Shown here in pieces: positions 36,759 through 47,530 of a stretch of DNA of 64,000 nt. The notes under the pieces were generated by a model, which saw only the letters and a list, made by a program, of their open reading frames with translations, made no database searches and was not told the DNA's origin. Where the stretch lies: positions 57,480 to 121,479 of the forward strand of contig NZ_JANUCA010000010.1 in the NCBI RefSeq assembly GCF_024807145.1. Reading direction: 5' to 3'. Position numbers and translations under genes: made by a program. Every line of letters starts with the position of its first letter. Within the stretch, counting starts at the first letter, position 1. The DNA comes from Microbacterium sp. AK031 (GTDB lineage Bacteria > Actinomycetota > Actinomycetes > Actinomycetales > Microbacteriaceae).

Positions 36759-38182
36759 GCGGCATCGCCAACCCCTTCGAGGAAGGGTGGGGCTGGTGGG
36801 CCCTTGGACTGGCGGTCGGACTGCCGCTGCTGCTCGTCATCACGAGTGAGGTGCTTCACGAGCTCAACCGGCGCGGTTCCGCAGCGGCGAAGCCGGTGCG
36901 CTTCCTACGCAACTGGGTGCTCCCCTTCGCGGCCCTGTTCGTTCTCCTCGCCTTCGCTCTCCAGTCCGATGCAGGCAACGTCTGGCTGAGGATCGTCGCG
37001 ACGATCCTGGGAACGCTGGTCGTACTTCTCGTGCTTTCGGCGTTCAACGTGGCGATGTTCCGTCGCAAGGGTATGGACACGGAAGCCTCGTGGCAGCGTC
37101 GGGTGCCGAACATCTTCGTCGAGCTCGCGCGCGTCTTCCTCGTCATCATCGGTGTGGCACTTCTGCTGCAGTTCGTGTGGGGCGCGGATGTCGGCGCGAT
37201 CTGGACCGGTCTGGGCTTCGGGTCGATCGTGCTCGGCCTCGCTTTGCAGAAGGCGGCGGGGGGCATCTTTTCGGGGCTCCTCCTCCTGTTCGAGTCGCCC
37301 TTCAAGATCGGAGATTCCATCGAGGGCGGCGGTGCATCGGGGCGCGTCATCGACATCAATTGGCGATCTGTGCACGTGCAGACCGCGAACGGCATGCAGA
37401 TAGTGCCCAACGCGGCGCTGGCGGACGGTGTGATCCTCAACAAGAGCCGTTCGGGAAGCATCTACAACGCTTCGGTCGACGTCGAGTTCACGACCGATGA
37501 TCCGCCGCACGAGGTGATCGCACTGCTGACCGATGTCGCGAGTTCGCTGCCTATGCTTGCGCCGAATGCTCATCCGCGCGGCGCTTACCACGGCGGGGCG
37601 GCGTATTCGGTCTCGCTCCCGCTTGAGACGGCGGCCGATGAGGCGCGCGCGACGAGCCTCTTCCTCGCCTGGCTCTGGTACGGCGCCAGGCGGCGCGCGC
37701 TCGGCTACAACGGTGACACCACCGACCCCTTGCAGGAACCAGAAAGTCGCAAGAGGGCGCTTGAGACGGTCGAGAGCGCGCTGCAGTTCACAACCGAGCA
37801 GCGCGAGGCCGTTGATGCTGCCGCGACTCTCGAGCGGTTCGGCATGGGTGAAACGATAGTGCGCAAGGGGGACATGCTCGAGAAGGTCGGATTTATAGTT
37901 GAGGGCTCTGTGCAGATGGTGCTCGACACCGAAGAGGCCGGACGGATCGAGGTCGGCGACGCGGACGCGGGGGAGTACATCGCGTCGACCGCACTCGCGC
38001 GTCAGCCGCAGCTCGTGACATGTCTCGCTTCGGGCATGACCACGATCATGTGGGTGCCGGTCGAAGTGCTCGACGGGTTGATCAATCAGAGACCGGCCAC
38101 CGCGGCCGAGTTCGGGCAGATCATCGAGGCCCGCCGAGATCAGGTCGCCAAGGCGCGTGCGCGTGCCGGGCTGTCGAAGTAG
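36755..38182 (+). CDS. MscS-family channel with C-terminal cyclic-nucleotide-binding-like domain
   Basis: Protein of 475 aa, starting in an ATGA overlap with the cyclase-homology gene. The channel part has helices in residues 1-150 and the MscS pore and lateral region around 150-188 (GLGFGSIVLGLALQKAAGG, then LFESPFKIGDSI). A C-terminal domain from about 350 resembles CNB: GETIVRKGDMLEKVGFIVEG, then GEYIASTALARQPQLVTCLA. If aligned on P-x-x-x-T, the phosphate-binding Arg of PRxATV is Gln419, though Arg416 is near. This is the bCNG layout. Channel gating by a ligand or by the neighbour is inferred. Confidence 0.88.
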   Translation: MSGIANPFEEGWGWWALGLAVGLPLLLVITSEVLHELNRRGSAAAKPVRFLRNWVLPFAALFVLLAFALQSDAGNVWLRIVATILGTLVVLLVLSAFNVAMFRRKGMDTEASWQRRVPNIFVELARVFLVIIGVALLLQFVWGADVGAIWTGLGFGSIVLGLALQKAAGGIFSGLLLLFESPFKIGDSIEGGGASGRVIDINWRSVHVQTANGMQIVPNAALADGVILNKSRSGSIYNASVDVEFTTDDPPHEVIALLTDVASSLPMLAPNAHPRGAYHGGAAYSVSLPLETAADEARATSLFLAWLWYGARRRALGYNGDTTDPLQEPESRKRALETVESALQFTTEQREAVDAAATLERFGMGETIVRKGDMLEKVGFIVEGSVQMVLDTEEAGRIEVGDADAGEYIASTALARQPQLVTCLASGMTTIMWVPVEVLDGLINQRPATAAEFGQIIEARRDQVAKARARAGLSK

Positions 38183-38196
38183 GATCGCCAGGCCGC

Positions 38197-40620
<2,424 letters not shown>

Positions 40621-40639
40621 GTCGTGACGCAGTTCCCGA

Positions 40640-40708
40640 GCCCGTCTATGTGGCGCTAATCGTCGTTTGGAGCGGGCTGAAGCGCAGGTTTGCGCCACAT
40701 AGACGGGC
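40640..40708. repeat. 69-bp element with perfect 17-bp terminal inverted repeats
   Basis: GCCCGTCTATGTGGCGC (40640-40656) and its exact complement (40692-40708) enclose a 35-bp interior. The element begins 20 bp after the purA stop and ends 22 bp before the lactonase start. The stem is long enough for a stable hairpin in either transcript. There is no T-run. Confidence 0.85.
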
Positions 40709-40729
40709 GCTGAAGCGAAAGGTGAGCGC

Positions 40730-41980
40730 GTGACGCAGTTCTGGGTCGGCGGCTACGGCGCCGACATGGGCGGGGATGCCACGGGCATCGGCCTGCTCGA
40801 AGGCGACGAGGGACGCGAGCCCGACACGCTCGCGTACCGTGGCGCGGTGACGCAGACCGCGTCGCCGTCGTGGCTCGCCCGGCATCCGTCCCTCGATGTC
40901 GTCTACGCGGCGCTCGAGAGCGACGGCACCGTGCAGGCGTTTGCCCGTACCGGTCAGTCGACGCTTGCGCCGATGGGCCGTGCGGTCGAGGCGGGTGATT
41001 CGGTGTGCCACCTCGCCGTCGCGCCCAGTGGCGCGTATCTGATCGCCAGCTGTTACGGCGACGGCCGGGTCGTGCGCATCGGGCTCTCCGCGGACGGGTC
41101 GCTGGGGAAGCCGACGGTCTCGGCGCCTGCGCGTGACCCTTACAACCCGGATGCTGCGCAGGATGCCATGGGCCCGGATGTTGAGCCGGCTTCAGCGCAG
41201 GAGATCGCCGCAGCCATGCTTCGGGGCGGCTCGATGACGTTCGAGCAGCCCTCGGCCGAGGACGTGCCCGCGGAAGCGACGCCGCGCGTGGGCCTGCTGC
41301 TCTTTGACGAGATGCTCGGGTTGAATCCGGCTCCCGAGCCAGAACCGGACACCGAATCGGAGCCCGACGAGCAGCCTGCCCGTGCGTCGCACTCCCACGC
41401 TGCCGCGTTCTTGCCGGACGGCCGTATCGCGACCACTGACCTCGGCTTCGACCTCGTGCGCATCTGGCGCCCGGTGGCGGGTGGCCTGACTTTGGACCAC
41501 GAGATCGTGCTGCCGATGGGTACCGGACCGCGGCACATGGTGGTGCATCCGAGCGGGCACCTGCATGTGGTGACCGAGTACTCCTGCGAGATCTTCACAC
41601 TCGCCGCGCAGCCGGACGGGCGCTGGGCTCTGGCCGCAGCGACCCTGGCGACCCCGGCGGCCGAGATCGGCACCGACTTCCCGGCAGAGCTCGCGCGCTC
41701 CCGCGACGGCGCGACGCTGTACACGGCGCTGCGCGGCAGCAACACGATCGCCGCACTCCGCGTGAGCGGCGCCGGCGAGAGCGTCGAGCCGTTCGCGCTC
41801 GCCGAGTCAGGGGTGGACTGGCCGCGTCACCATCTCGTGCACGACGGGGCCCTGCTCGTCGCCGGGCAGCGCTCGAATGAGATCAGCGTGCTCGACCTCG
41901 ACGATCGCACGGGTGCGCCACGCGGCATCCGTCACCGCACTTCGGCGCCCGCGCCCACGAGTCTGCTGCTCGCGCGCTGA
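40730..41980 (+). CDS. Lactonase-family seven-bladed beta-propeller protein
   Basis: Protein of 416 aa from a GTG. N-terminal FWVGGYGADMGGDATGIGLL and ASPSWLARHPSLDVVYAA match the 6-phosphogluconolactonase-like (YbhE) propeller family, as do SHSHAAAFLPDGRIATTDLG, GTGPRHMVVHPSGHLHVVTE and GVDWPRHHLV. Between about residues 137 and 219 there is an acidic, Pro/Glu-rich insertion (PAPEPEPDTESEPDEQP) absent from typical members. Its function is unknown. A sugar lactonase role is from the family only. Confidence 0.82.
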   Translation: MTQFWVGGYGADMGGDATGIGLLEGDEGREPDTLAYRGAVTQTASPSWLARHPSLDVVYAALESDGTVQAFARTGQSTLAPMGRAVEAGDSVCHLAVAPSGAYLIASCYGDGRVVRIGLSADGSLGKPTVSAPARDPYNPDAAQDAMGPDVEPASAQEIAAAMLRGGSMTFEQPSAEDVPAEATPRVGLLLFDEMLGLNPAPEPEPDTESEPDEQPARASHSHAAAFLPDGRIATTDLGFDLVRIWRPVAGGLTLDHEIVLPMGTGPRHMVVHPSGHLHVVTEYSCEIFTLAAQPDGRWALAAATLATPAAEIGTDFPAELARSRDGATLYTALRGSNTIAALRVSGAGESVEPFALAESGVDWPRHHLVHDGALLVAGQRSNEISVLDLDDRTGAPRGIRHRTSAPAPTSLLLAR

Positions 41981-41987
41981 ATCCCGT

Positions 41988-42467
41988 TCACTCTGCCGCC
42001 GCCGCCGCGCCTTTCGCGAGCCAGCGGATCGGCCCGGAGCCCTTGCTCCCGAGCACGTCAGCCGGATTCTGCAGGGCGCACGAGTTCAGGCTGAGGCATC
42101 CGCATCCGATGCAGCCGTCCAGATCGCCGCGAAGATGCTCGAGTTGCCGGATGCGCGCGTCCAGCTCGTCGCGCCAGCGCTGCGAGAGGCGCGCCCAGTC
42201 CTTCTTCGTGGGCGTTCGTCCTTCCGGCAGTGATTCGAGTGCAGAGCGGATGTCTTTGAGTGGGATGCCGACGCGCTGCGAAACCCGGATGAAGGCCACG
42301 CGGCGCAGGGTGTCGCGGCAGTAACGGCGCTGGTTCCCATCGGTCCGCTCGGAGTGGATCAGACCGTTGCGCTCATAGAAATGCAGCGCCGACGATGCGA
42401 CACCGCTGCGGCTGGAGAGCTCTCCGACCGTGAGCTTGCGGTACTTGTCGCCATCCAACTGGGGCAT
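41988..42467 (-). CDS. soxR: Redox-sensitive MerR-type activator SoxR
   Basis: Protein of 159 aa. The MerR helix-turn-helix occupies residues about 10-80 ([24 protein letters not shown], quoted by its ends TVGELSS and YERNGL). A dimerisation helix follows. The [2Fe-2S] cluster motif [12 protein letters not shown] has Cys119, 122, 124 and 130. The cluster senses redox-cycling drugs. AGGAGG-type site (GGAGGAGC) precedes the ATG at 42467. It is divergent from an MFS pump and an oxidoreductase with a SoxR box between them. Actinobacterial SoxR responds to endogenous or xenobiotic quinone-like compounds, which fits. Confidence 0.95.
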   Translation of the reverse strand: MPQLDGDKYRKLTVGELSSRSGVASSALHFYERNGLIHSERTDGNQRRYCRDTLRRVAFIRVSQRVGIPLKDIRSALESLPEGRTPTKKDWARLSQRWRDELDARIRQLEHLRGDLDGCIGCGCLSLNSCALQNPADVLGSKGSGPIRWLAKGAAAAAE

Positions 42468-42493
42468 GCGCGGCTCCTCCTGACACCCTCGGC

Positions 42494-42524
42494 TTGACCT
42501 CAACCATAGTTGAGGTTCTAACGT
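42494..42524 (+). promoter_or_regulatory. SoxR-box promoter with 19-bp spacer
   Basis: TTGACC (42494-42499) and TAACGT (42519-42524) are separated by 19 bp, the long spacer typical of MerR-family activated promoters. Inside lies the palindrome ACCTCAAC-CATA-GTTGAGGT (42497-42516), an 8-bp perfect half-site pair close to the SoxR consensus CCTCAAGTTAACTTGAGG. It drives the MFS gene starting at 42532 with essentially no leader and could also repress soxR. Confidence 0.85.
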
Positions 42525-42531
42525 CTGGGGA

Positions 42532-43917
42532 ATGACAACGGAAACAGGAGAGGTGCGGACGGTCGATCCCGTCGCACCGGGCATCATGAGCGGCACGTTC
42601 CTCTGGATCACGATCGGCGCGTGCGCACTCGTGTTCCTGGGGGCGTTCGAATCGCTGGCGGTCACGACGGTGATGCCGGTGGTGAGCGCCGACCTCGGAG
42701 GAGAGCGCCTGTACGCACTCGCGTTCGCGGGCCCACTGGCCACCGGAGTGATCGGCATGGTCGCCGTGGGGAACTGGGCTGACCGGCGCGGTCCCACGGC
42801 TCCCCTGTACACGTCGGTCGCCGCATTCGTCGCCGGTCTGCTGATCGCCGGACTCGCACCGAGCATGGAGATCCTCGTGGCAGGCCGCTTCGTGCAGGGT
42901 CTGGGCAGCGGGGCGATGATGGTCGCACTGTACGTCGTCGTCGCCAGGGTGTACTCGCAGGACAAGCATCCAGCGATCTTCGCGGCGTTCGCCGCCGCCT
43001 GGGTCGTACCGTCGCTGATCGGACCGACCATCGCCGCCGTGGTGACGGATCTGTGGAGCTGGCACTGGGTCTTCCTCGGCGTCGTCGTGCTCGCTCTCGC
43101 CGCGCTCCTCATGGTGGTCCCTGCGCTTCGAGGCGTGTCGGGTGGCGGCGACGTATCGGCGCCCTGGGCGCTCGGACGCCTCGGCTGGTCGGTGCTCGCG
43201 GCGTTCGCCGTGCTCGCGCTGAACCTCGTGGGCGACATTCCGGGCGTAGGGCCGGCGCTCGCGGCCGGGGCCGTCGTGATCGCGCTGATCGCGGTTCGTC
43301 CGCTGGTGCCGCGAGGCGCGCTGCGTGCATCCCGGGGCCTCCCATCGGTCATCCTCGTCCGCGGGCTCGTGGCGGGTGCCTTCTTCGGCACGCAGGTGTA
43401 CGTGCCGTACCTGCTGACGGATCGGTACGCACTGACGCCGACCCTCGCCGGACTCGCGTTGACAGGTGGCGCTCTGGCATGGTCGACGGCATCCACGGTG
43501 CAGGGGCGGATGGGCGCACGCCTGTCGAATGTGACGGCCCTGCGAATCGGAACCGTGCTCGTGCTGATCGGCATCGCTCTCGTCCTGGCGACCGCCGCTT
43601 TCGGGTGGGATGCTCTGGTCATCGTCGCGGCGTGGATCATCGCCGGCTCGGGCATGGGCCTCATGAGTCCCAGAAGCAGCGTGCTGACGCTGTCGCTCTC
43701 GACGCCGGCGAATCAGGGATTCAACAGCGCCGCCATGACGGTCGCCGACTCGTTCGGCAGCGCGATGGTGCTGGCCATCACCGGCACCCTGTTCGCCGCG
43801 CTGGCGACGACCGCGGATCCGTTCACCGCTGTGTTCGCGCTGACCGTGGTTATCGCCGTCGTCGCCGCCATCCTCGCGCCTCGAGTCGCCGCTGGTCGCG
43901 TTCACGAGGAGGTCTGA
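42532..43917 (+). CDS. MFS efflux transporter, SoxR-controlled
   Basis: Protein of 461 aa with about 12-14 helices. The N-terminal part has [21 protein letters not shown], the loop [11 protein letters not shown] and the antiporter-type motif [18 protein letters not shown] late [19 protein letters not shown] is typical of DHA-type drug efflux pumps. Directly downstream of the SoxR-box promoter, so probable export of redox-active compounds. The next gene starts 3 bp after its stop. Confidence 0.88.
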   Translation: MTTETGEVRTVDPVAPGIMSGTFLWITIGACALVFLGAFESLAVTTVMPVVSADLGGERLYALAFAGPLATGVIGMVAVGNWADRRGPTAPLYTSVAAFVAGLLIAGLAPSMEILVAGRFVQGLGSGAMMVALYVVVARVYSQDKHPAIFAAFAAAWVVPSLIGPTIAAVVTDLWSWHWVFLGVVVLALAALLMVVPALRGVSGGGDVSAPWALGRLGWSVLAAFAVLALNLVGDIPGVGPALAAGAVVIALIAVRPLVPRGALRASRGLPSVILVRGLVAGAFFGTQVYVPYLLTDRYALTPTLAGLALTGGALAWSTASTVQGRMGARLSNVTALRIGTVLVLIGIALVLATAAFGWDALVIVAAWIIAGSGMGLMSPRSSVLTLSLSTPANQGFNSAAMTVADSFGSAMVLAITGTLFAALATTADPFTAVFALTVVIAVVAAILAPRVAAGRVHEEV

Positions 43918-43919
43918 GC

Positions 43920-44900
43920 ATGAGGGCGATCGTCCAGCGCGAGTTCGGCGCGGCGGGAGTGCTGGTGGTCGAGGACGCCGACGTGCCCGAGCCCGCTGAA
44001 GGCGAGGTTCGCGTGCGCGTCGCCGCCGCGGGCGTGCACGCTGTGGACACGAACATCCGGCAGGGAGACAGTCCGCCCTCCATGCCGCGGCCGTCGCTGC
44101 CCATGACGCCCGGTCGCGAGGTCGCGGGCATCGTGGATGCACTGGGTCCGGACGTCGACGAGGCGCTGATCGGCACACAGGTGGTCGCGCACGTCGGGTT
44201 CCGCAGCGGCGGGTACGCCGAGTTCGCTCTGGCCGCGGCCGGCGCTCTGCACACTGTGCCCGACGGTGTGGAGTTCGCTCAGGCGGTCGCGGCGATCGGC
44301 ACGGGGCGCACGGCCCAGCTCGTGCTGGATGCCGCGGTTGTGCAGCCGAATGACGTCGTCGTCGTGCCGGGAGCTTCCGGAGGGCTCGGCAGCCAGCTCG
44401 TGCAGCTCACACTCTCGATCGGAGCCGTAGCCGTGGCGCTGTACGGCGGATCGGCCAAGCGGGCGGTCGTTGACGGGTTGGCGTCGGATGCCGAGCGATT
44501 CTTCGCTCTGGATGCCACGGACGAGTCCTGGCCGTCGCAGATGGCCGCACTGCTGGGGGAGCGCGAGCCGTCGCTGCTGATCGATGGCGTCGGCGGAGTG
44601 GTCGGCCGTGCGGCTTTCGAGGCCTTGGGCCGCGGCGGCCGGGTGGTGATCATCGGATGCTCGAGCGGTGAGGCCGTACGCATCGAAACCGATGACCTCC
44701 TCGCCCGTTCGTTGTCCGTGACGGTTCCACTGGGCAGGCCGGTGCCGCAACTGCGTGAGTTGGAAGCGCGCGCGCTCGCCGCGGTCGCGGAAGGAAGGGT
44801 GCGTCCTCCCGTCGACGAATACCCGCTGGAGCGCGCCGCCGACGCGCACGCGGCGATCGAGCAGCGCAGGCAGAGGGGGAAGGTCGTGCTGATTCCGTGA
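43920..44900 (+). CDS. Zinc-independent quinone-oxidoreductase-like (MDR) protein
   Basis: Protein of 326 aa, medium-chain dehydrogenase/reductase family. The catalytic-domain stretch FRSGGYAEFALAAAGALH and the NADPH fold VVPGASGGLGSQLVQLTLSIGA are clear. The Cys and His ligands of structural zinc are lacking, as in quinone oxidoreductases. The start at 43920 has GAGGAGG nine bases before it and a three-base gap to the pump gene. Under SoxR control by position, it likely reduces quinone-like toxins with NADPH. Confidence 0.87.
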   Translation: MRAIVQREFGAAGVLVVEDADVPEPAEGEVRVRVAAAGVHAVDTNIRQGDSPPSMPRPSLPMTPGREVAGIVDALGPDVDEALIGTQVVAHVGFRSGGYAEFALAAAGALHTVPDGVEFAQAVAAIGTGRTAQLVLDAAVVQPNDVVVVPGASGGLGSQLVQLTLSIGAVAVALYGGSAKRAVVDGLASDAERFFALDATDESWPSQMAALLGEREPSLLIDGVGGVVGRAAFEALGRGGRVVIIGCSSGEAVRIETDDLLARSLSVTVPLGRPVPQLRELEARALAAVAEGRVRPPVDEYPLERAADAHAAIEQRRQRGKVVLIP

Positions 44901-44915
44901 CGCGGCCGCCGGCCC

Positions 44916-44997
44916 GCACACCTGCAGGGCCGATGCACACCTGCAGGGCGAAACGCCGGCGTTCGAACCTGCATCCGTGATTTCTCCCTACAGGTGT
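44916..44997. repeat. 82-bp element: tandem plus terminal inverted repeat
   Basis: GCACACCTGCAGGGC occurs at 44916-44930 and again at 44935-44949 (19-bp period). The right end CCCTACAGGTGT (44986-44997) is the complement of ACACCTGCAGGG with one mismatch. The element starts 15 bp after the oxidoreductase stop. The remaining gap to 45081 holds only the ribosome site of the next gene. Confidence 0.75.
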
Positions 44998-45081
44998 ATC
45001 CCTGACGGGAACAACCCCGGTGACATCGCGTTGCACTTCCTGGAGACTGGTGCCATACCGGTTCGGACGGAAGGCGCTTGG

Positions 45082-46506
45082 ATGTCAACGGATGAATACG
45101 ACCTGATCGTTCTCGGCGGTGGCCCGGTCGGCGAGAATGTCGCAGACCGAGCGGTACAGGGCGGGCTCACCGCAATCATCGTCGAGAGCGAACTCGTCGG
45201 GGGCGAATGCTCGTACTGGGCGTGCATGCCGTCGAAGGCGCTGCTGCGTTCGGCGCAGGCGCTGCGCGCGGCCCAGAATGTGGCGGGCGCCGCGGAGGCG
45301 GTCACCGGAAACCTCGACGTGCGTGCTGTGCTCGCCCGCCGCAACTCGTTCACCAGCGACTGGTCGGACGACGGTCAAGTGAAGTGGCTCGACTCCGCCG
45401 GCATCGATCTGGCCCGGGGTCACGGTCGTATCACCGGCCAGCGCGAGGTCACCGTGACGGCCGACGACGGCACCGAGAGGGTGCTGAAGGCTCGCCACGC
45501 GGTCGCGATCAGCACCGGGACGGATGCCGCGATCCCTCCGATCGAGGGCCTGATGGATGCTGCGCCGTGGACGAGCCGCGAGGCGACGAGCGCGCAGGAG
45601 ATCCCGGCATCCCTCGCCATCATCGGCGGCGGCGTCGTCGCCGTCGAGATGGCCACCGCCTACGCAGGCCTCGGCGCGGACGTCACGCTGATCGCCCGCA
45701 GCGGCCTGCTTGGCAACATGGAGCCCTTCGCGGGCGAACTGGTCGAGAAGGGGCTGCGAGAACTCGGCGTCGACATCCGCACGAACGTCGGCACGAACCG
45801 TGTCGCTCGCGATGCCGACGGTGTGACGGTGACTCTCGACGACGGGACCACCGTCGCCGCGGAGGAGATCCTCGCCGCGACCGGACGTGCCCCGCGCAGC
45901 CGTGACATCGGGCTCGAGATCGTCGGCCTCGAACCGGGGAAGTACATCCCCACGGATGACACCCTCAGGGTTGCCGGCAACGACTGGCTGTACGCCGTGG
46001 GCGATGTCAACGGGCGCGTGTTGCTGACCCACCAGGGCAAGTACCAGGCCAGGGCCGCCGGCGATGTGATCGCCGCCCGCGCGAACGGCGAAGACGTTGA
46101 CGACGCCGCGTGGGGCCGCCATGTCGCCACCGCCGACCACGCCGCCGTGCCTCAGGTCGTGTTCGGCGAGCCGGAGGTCGCATCGGTCGGGCTGACCGCC
46201 GATGCCGCGAAGGATGCCGGATACCAGACCCGCGTGATCGATCAGGATCTCGGGGCCATCGCCGGCTCCAGCATCCGCGAGGACGGGTACAGCGGTCAGG
46301 CCCGCATGGTCGTCGACAGCGAGCGCGACGTCATCCTCGGGGTCACGTTCGTCGGCCCGGACGTCGCGGATCTGCTGCAGGCGGCGACCGTCGCGATCAT
46401 CGGGGAAGTGCCGATCTCGCGGCTGTGGCACGCGGTGCCCGCCTACCCGACGGTCAGCGAAGTCTGGCTGCGGTTGCTCGAGCAGTACGGCCGGGATTCC
46501 GCCTGA
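45082..46506 (+). CDS. FAD-dependent disulfide oxidoreductase, class I type
   Basis: Protein of 474 aa with GGAAGG seven bases before the ATG at 45082. FAD site LIVLGGGPVGENVADRAV, redox pair C43-x4-C48 in GGECSYWACMPSKALL, NAD(P) site LAIIGGGVVAVEMATAYA, and FAD site LYAVGDVNGRVLLTHQGKYQ are all present. In the dimer-interface motif the usual His-Pro-T-x-x-E reads AYPTVSE, so His is Tyr455, as in mercuric-reductase-like members. The mercury-binding C-terminal Cys pair and N-terminal heavy-metal domain are missing. Substrate unknown. Confidence 0.88.
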   Translation: MSTDEYDLIVLGGGPVGENVADRAVQGGLTAIIVESELVGGECSYWACMPSKALLRSAQALRAAQNVAGAAEAVTGNLDVRAVLARRNSFTSDWSDDGQVKWLDSAGIDLARGHGRITGQREVTVTADDGTERVLKARHAVAISTGTDAAIPPIEGLMDAAPWTSREATSAQEIPASLAIIGGGVVAVEMATAYAGLGADVTLIARSGLLGNMEPFAGELVEKGLRELGVDIRTNVGTNRVARDADGVTVTLDDGTTVAAEEILAATGRAPRSRDIGLEIVGLEPGKYIPTDDTLRVAGNDWLYAVGDVNGRVLLTHQGKYQARAAGDVIAARANGEDVDDAAWGRHVATADHAAVPQVVFGEPEVASVGLTADAAKDAGYQTRVIDQDLGAIAGSSIREDGYSGQARMVVDSERDVILGVTFVGPDVADLLQAATVAIIGEVPISRLWHAVPAYPTVSEVWLRLLEQYGRDSA

Positions 46507-46660
46507 ACTGATTCGATCCAGTCGGCGCTCGGCTCCGAACAGCCGAAGAATATGTCGCCAGATGTCCGATCCTTCCCATACGCTCGAACCGAATCTGAGG
46601 AAACATGACTATGAAGTCTGGAGGTCGGATCATCGGCCGGGCGACGAAAGCAGGGCACGC

Positions 46661-47530
46661 ATGATCGAGTTCCGTTCGGTCTCGAAGCGATTCCCCGATG
46701 GTACGCTCGCCGTCGAGGACTTCAGTCTCGTGCTGCCCTCACGCAAGACCACGGTGTTCGTCGGGTCCTCCGGATGCGGCAAGACGACGCTGCTGCGCAT
46801 GATCAACCGCATGGTCGAGCCGAGCAGCGGTGACGTCGAGATCGACGGCGAGAGCGTTCTCGACAAGAACCCGGTGACACTGCGACGCCGCATCGGCTAC
46901 GTCATGCAGAACTCCGGACTCATGCCGCACTTCACCGTGATCGACAACGTCGCCACGGTGCTGCGTCTGACCGGCACCTCCAGGAAAGAGGCGCACGAGC
47001 GCTCCCGCACGCTTCTCGACACGGTCGGTCTTGACCGATCGCTCGCAGATCGCTACCCGAGCCAGCTCTCCGGCGGGCAGCAGCAGCGGGTCGGGGTGGC
47101 ACGCGGCCTCGCGGCCGATCCGAACATCCTGCTCATGGACGAGCCGTTCGGCGCTGTCGACCCGATCGTGCGCGCCGACCTGCAGCAAGAACTCATCCGG
47201 TTGCAGGTTGAGCTCGACAAGACCGTCGTCTTCGTCACTCACGACATCGATGAGGCATTTCTGCTCGGCGATCAGGTGGTGATCCTCGACAAGCGCGCGC
47301 GCATCGTGCAGGTCGGCAGCCCGAGCGAGATCATCGAGAATCCTGCCGACGACTTCGTCTCCGCGTTCATCGGCGCCGAGCGCGGCAGGCGGGCGTTGCG
47401 CATCAAGCAGACTGCGCGTGGTCGAGTCCTCGTCGATTCCGAGGGTCGTACGCAGGGGGCACTTCTAGACGATGAGGCTCCGTCGAGCACGCCGCCTGAG
47501 GTACGCGCCGAGGGGGCCGGCTCCTCGTGA
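46661..47530 (+). CDS. Osmoprotectant (glycine betaine/choline-type) ABC transporter ATPase
   Basis: Protein of 289 aa from ATG 46661 (MIEFRSVSKRFPDG). Walker A GSSGCGKTT (residues 35-43), signature LSGGQQQRVGVARGLA, Walker B ILLMDEPFGAVDP and switch His in FVTHDIDEAF. The RRRIGYVMQNSGLMPHFTVIDN stretch groups it with OpuCA/ProV-type. It lacks the CBS domains of longer OpuCA, ending in an acidic tail. It opens a four-gene operon. In-frame ATGs before it lack family similarity. Confidence 0.9.
   Translation: MIEFRSVSKRFPDGTLAVEDFSLVLPSRKTTVFVGSSGCGKTTLLRMINRMVEPSSGDVEIDGESVLDKNPVTLRRRIGYVMQNSGLMPHFTVIDNVATVLRLTGTSRKEAHERSRTLLDTVGLDRSLADRYPSQLSGGQQQRVGVARGLAADPNILLMDEPFGAVDPIVRADLQQELIRLQVELDKTVVFVTHDIDEAFLLGDQVVILDKRARIVQVGSPSEIIENPADDFVSAFIGAERGRRALRIKQTARGRVLVDSEGRTQGALLDDEAPSSTPPEVRAEGAGSS

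Noticed and set aside
41988..44178. Very long reading frames on the minus strand opposite the MFS and oxidoreductase genes
   Set aside because: They are mirror frames of GC-rich coding DNA. They are Arg/Ala/Asp-rich with no domain pattern, and the plus-strand proteins have clear families.
44977..45081. Upstream extension of the disulfide oxidoreductase
   Set aside because: The extra 35 residues have no family similarity, while GGAAGG and MSTDEYDLIVLGGG mark the start at 45082.
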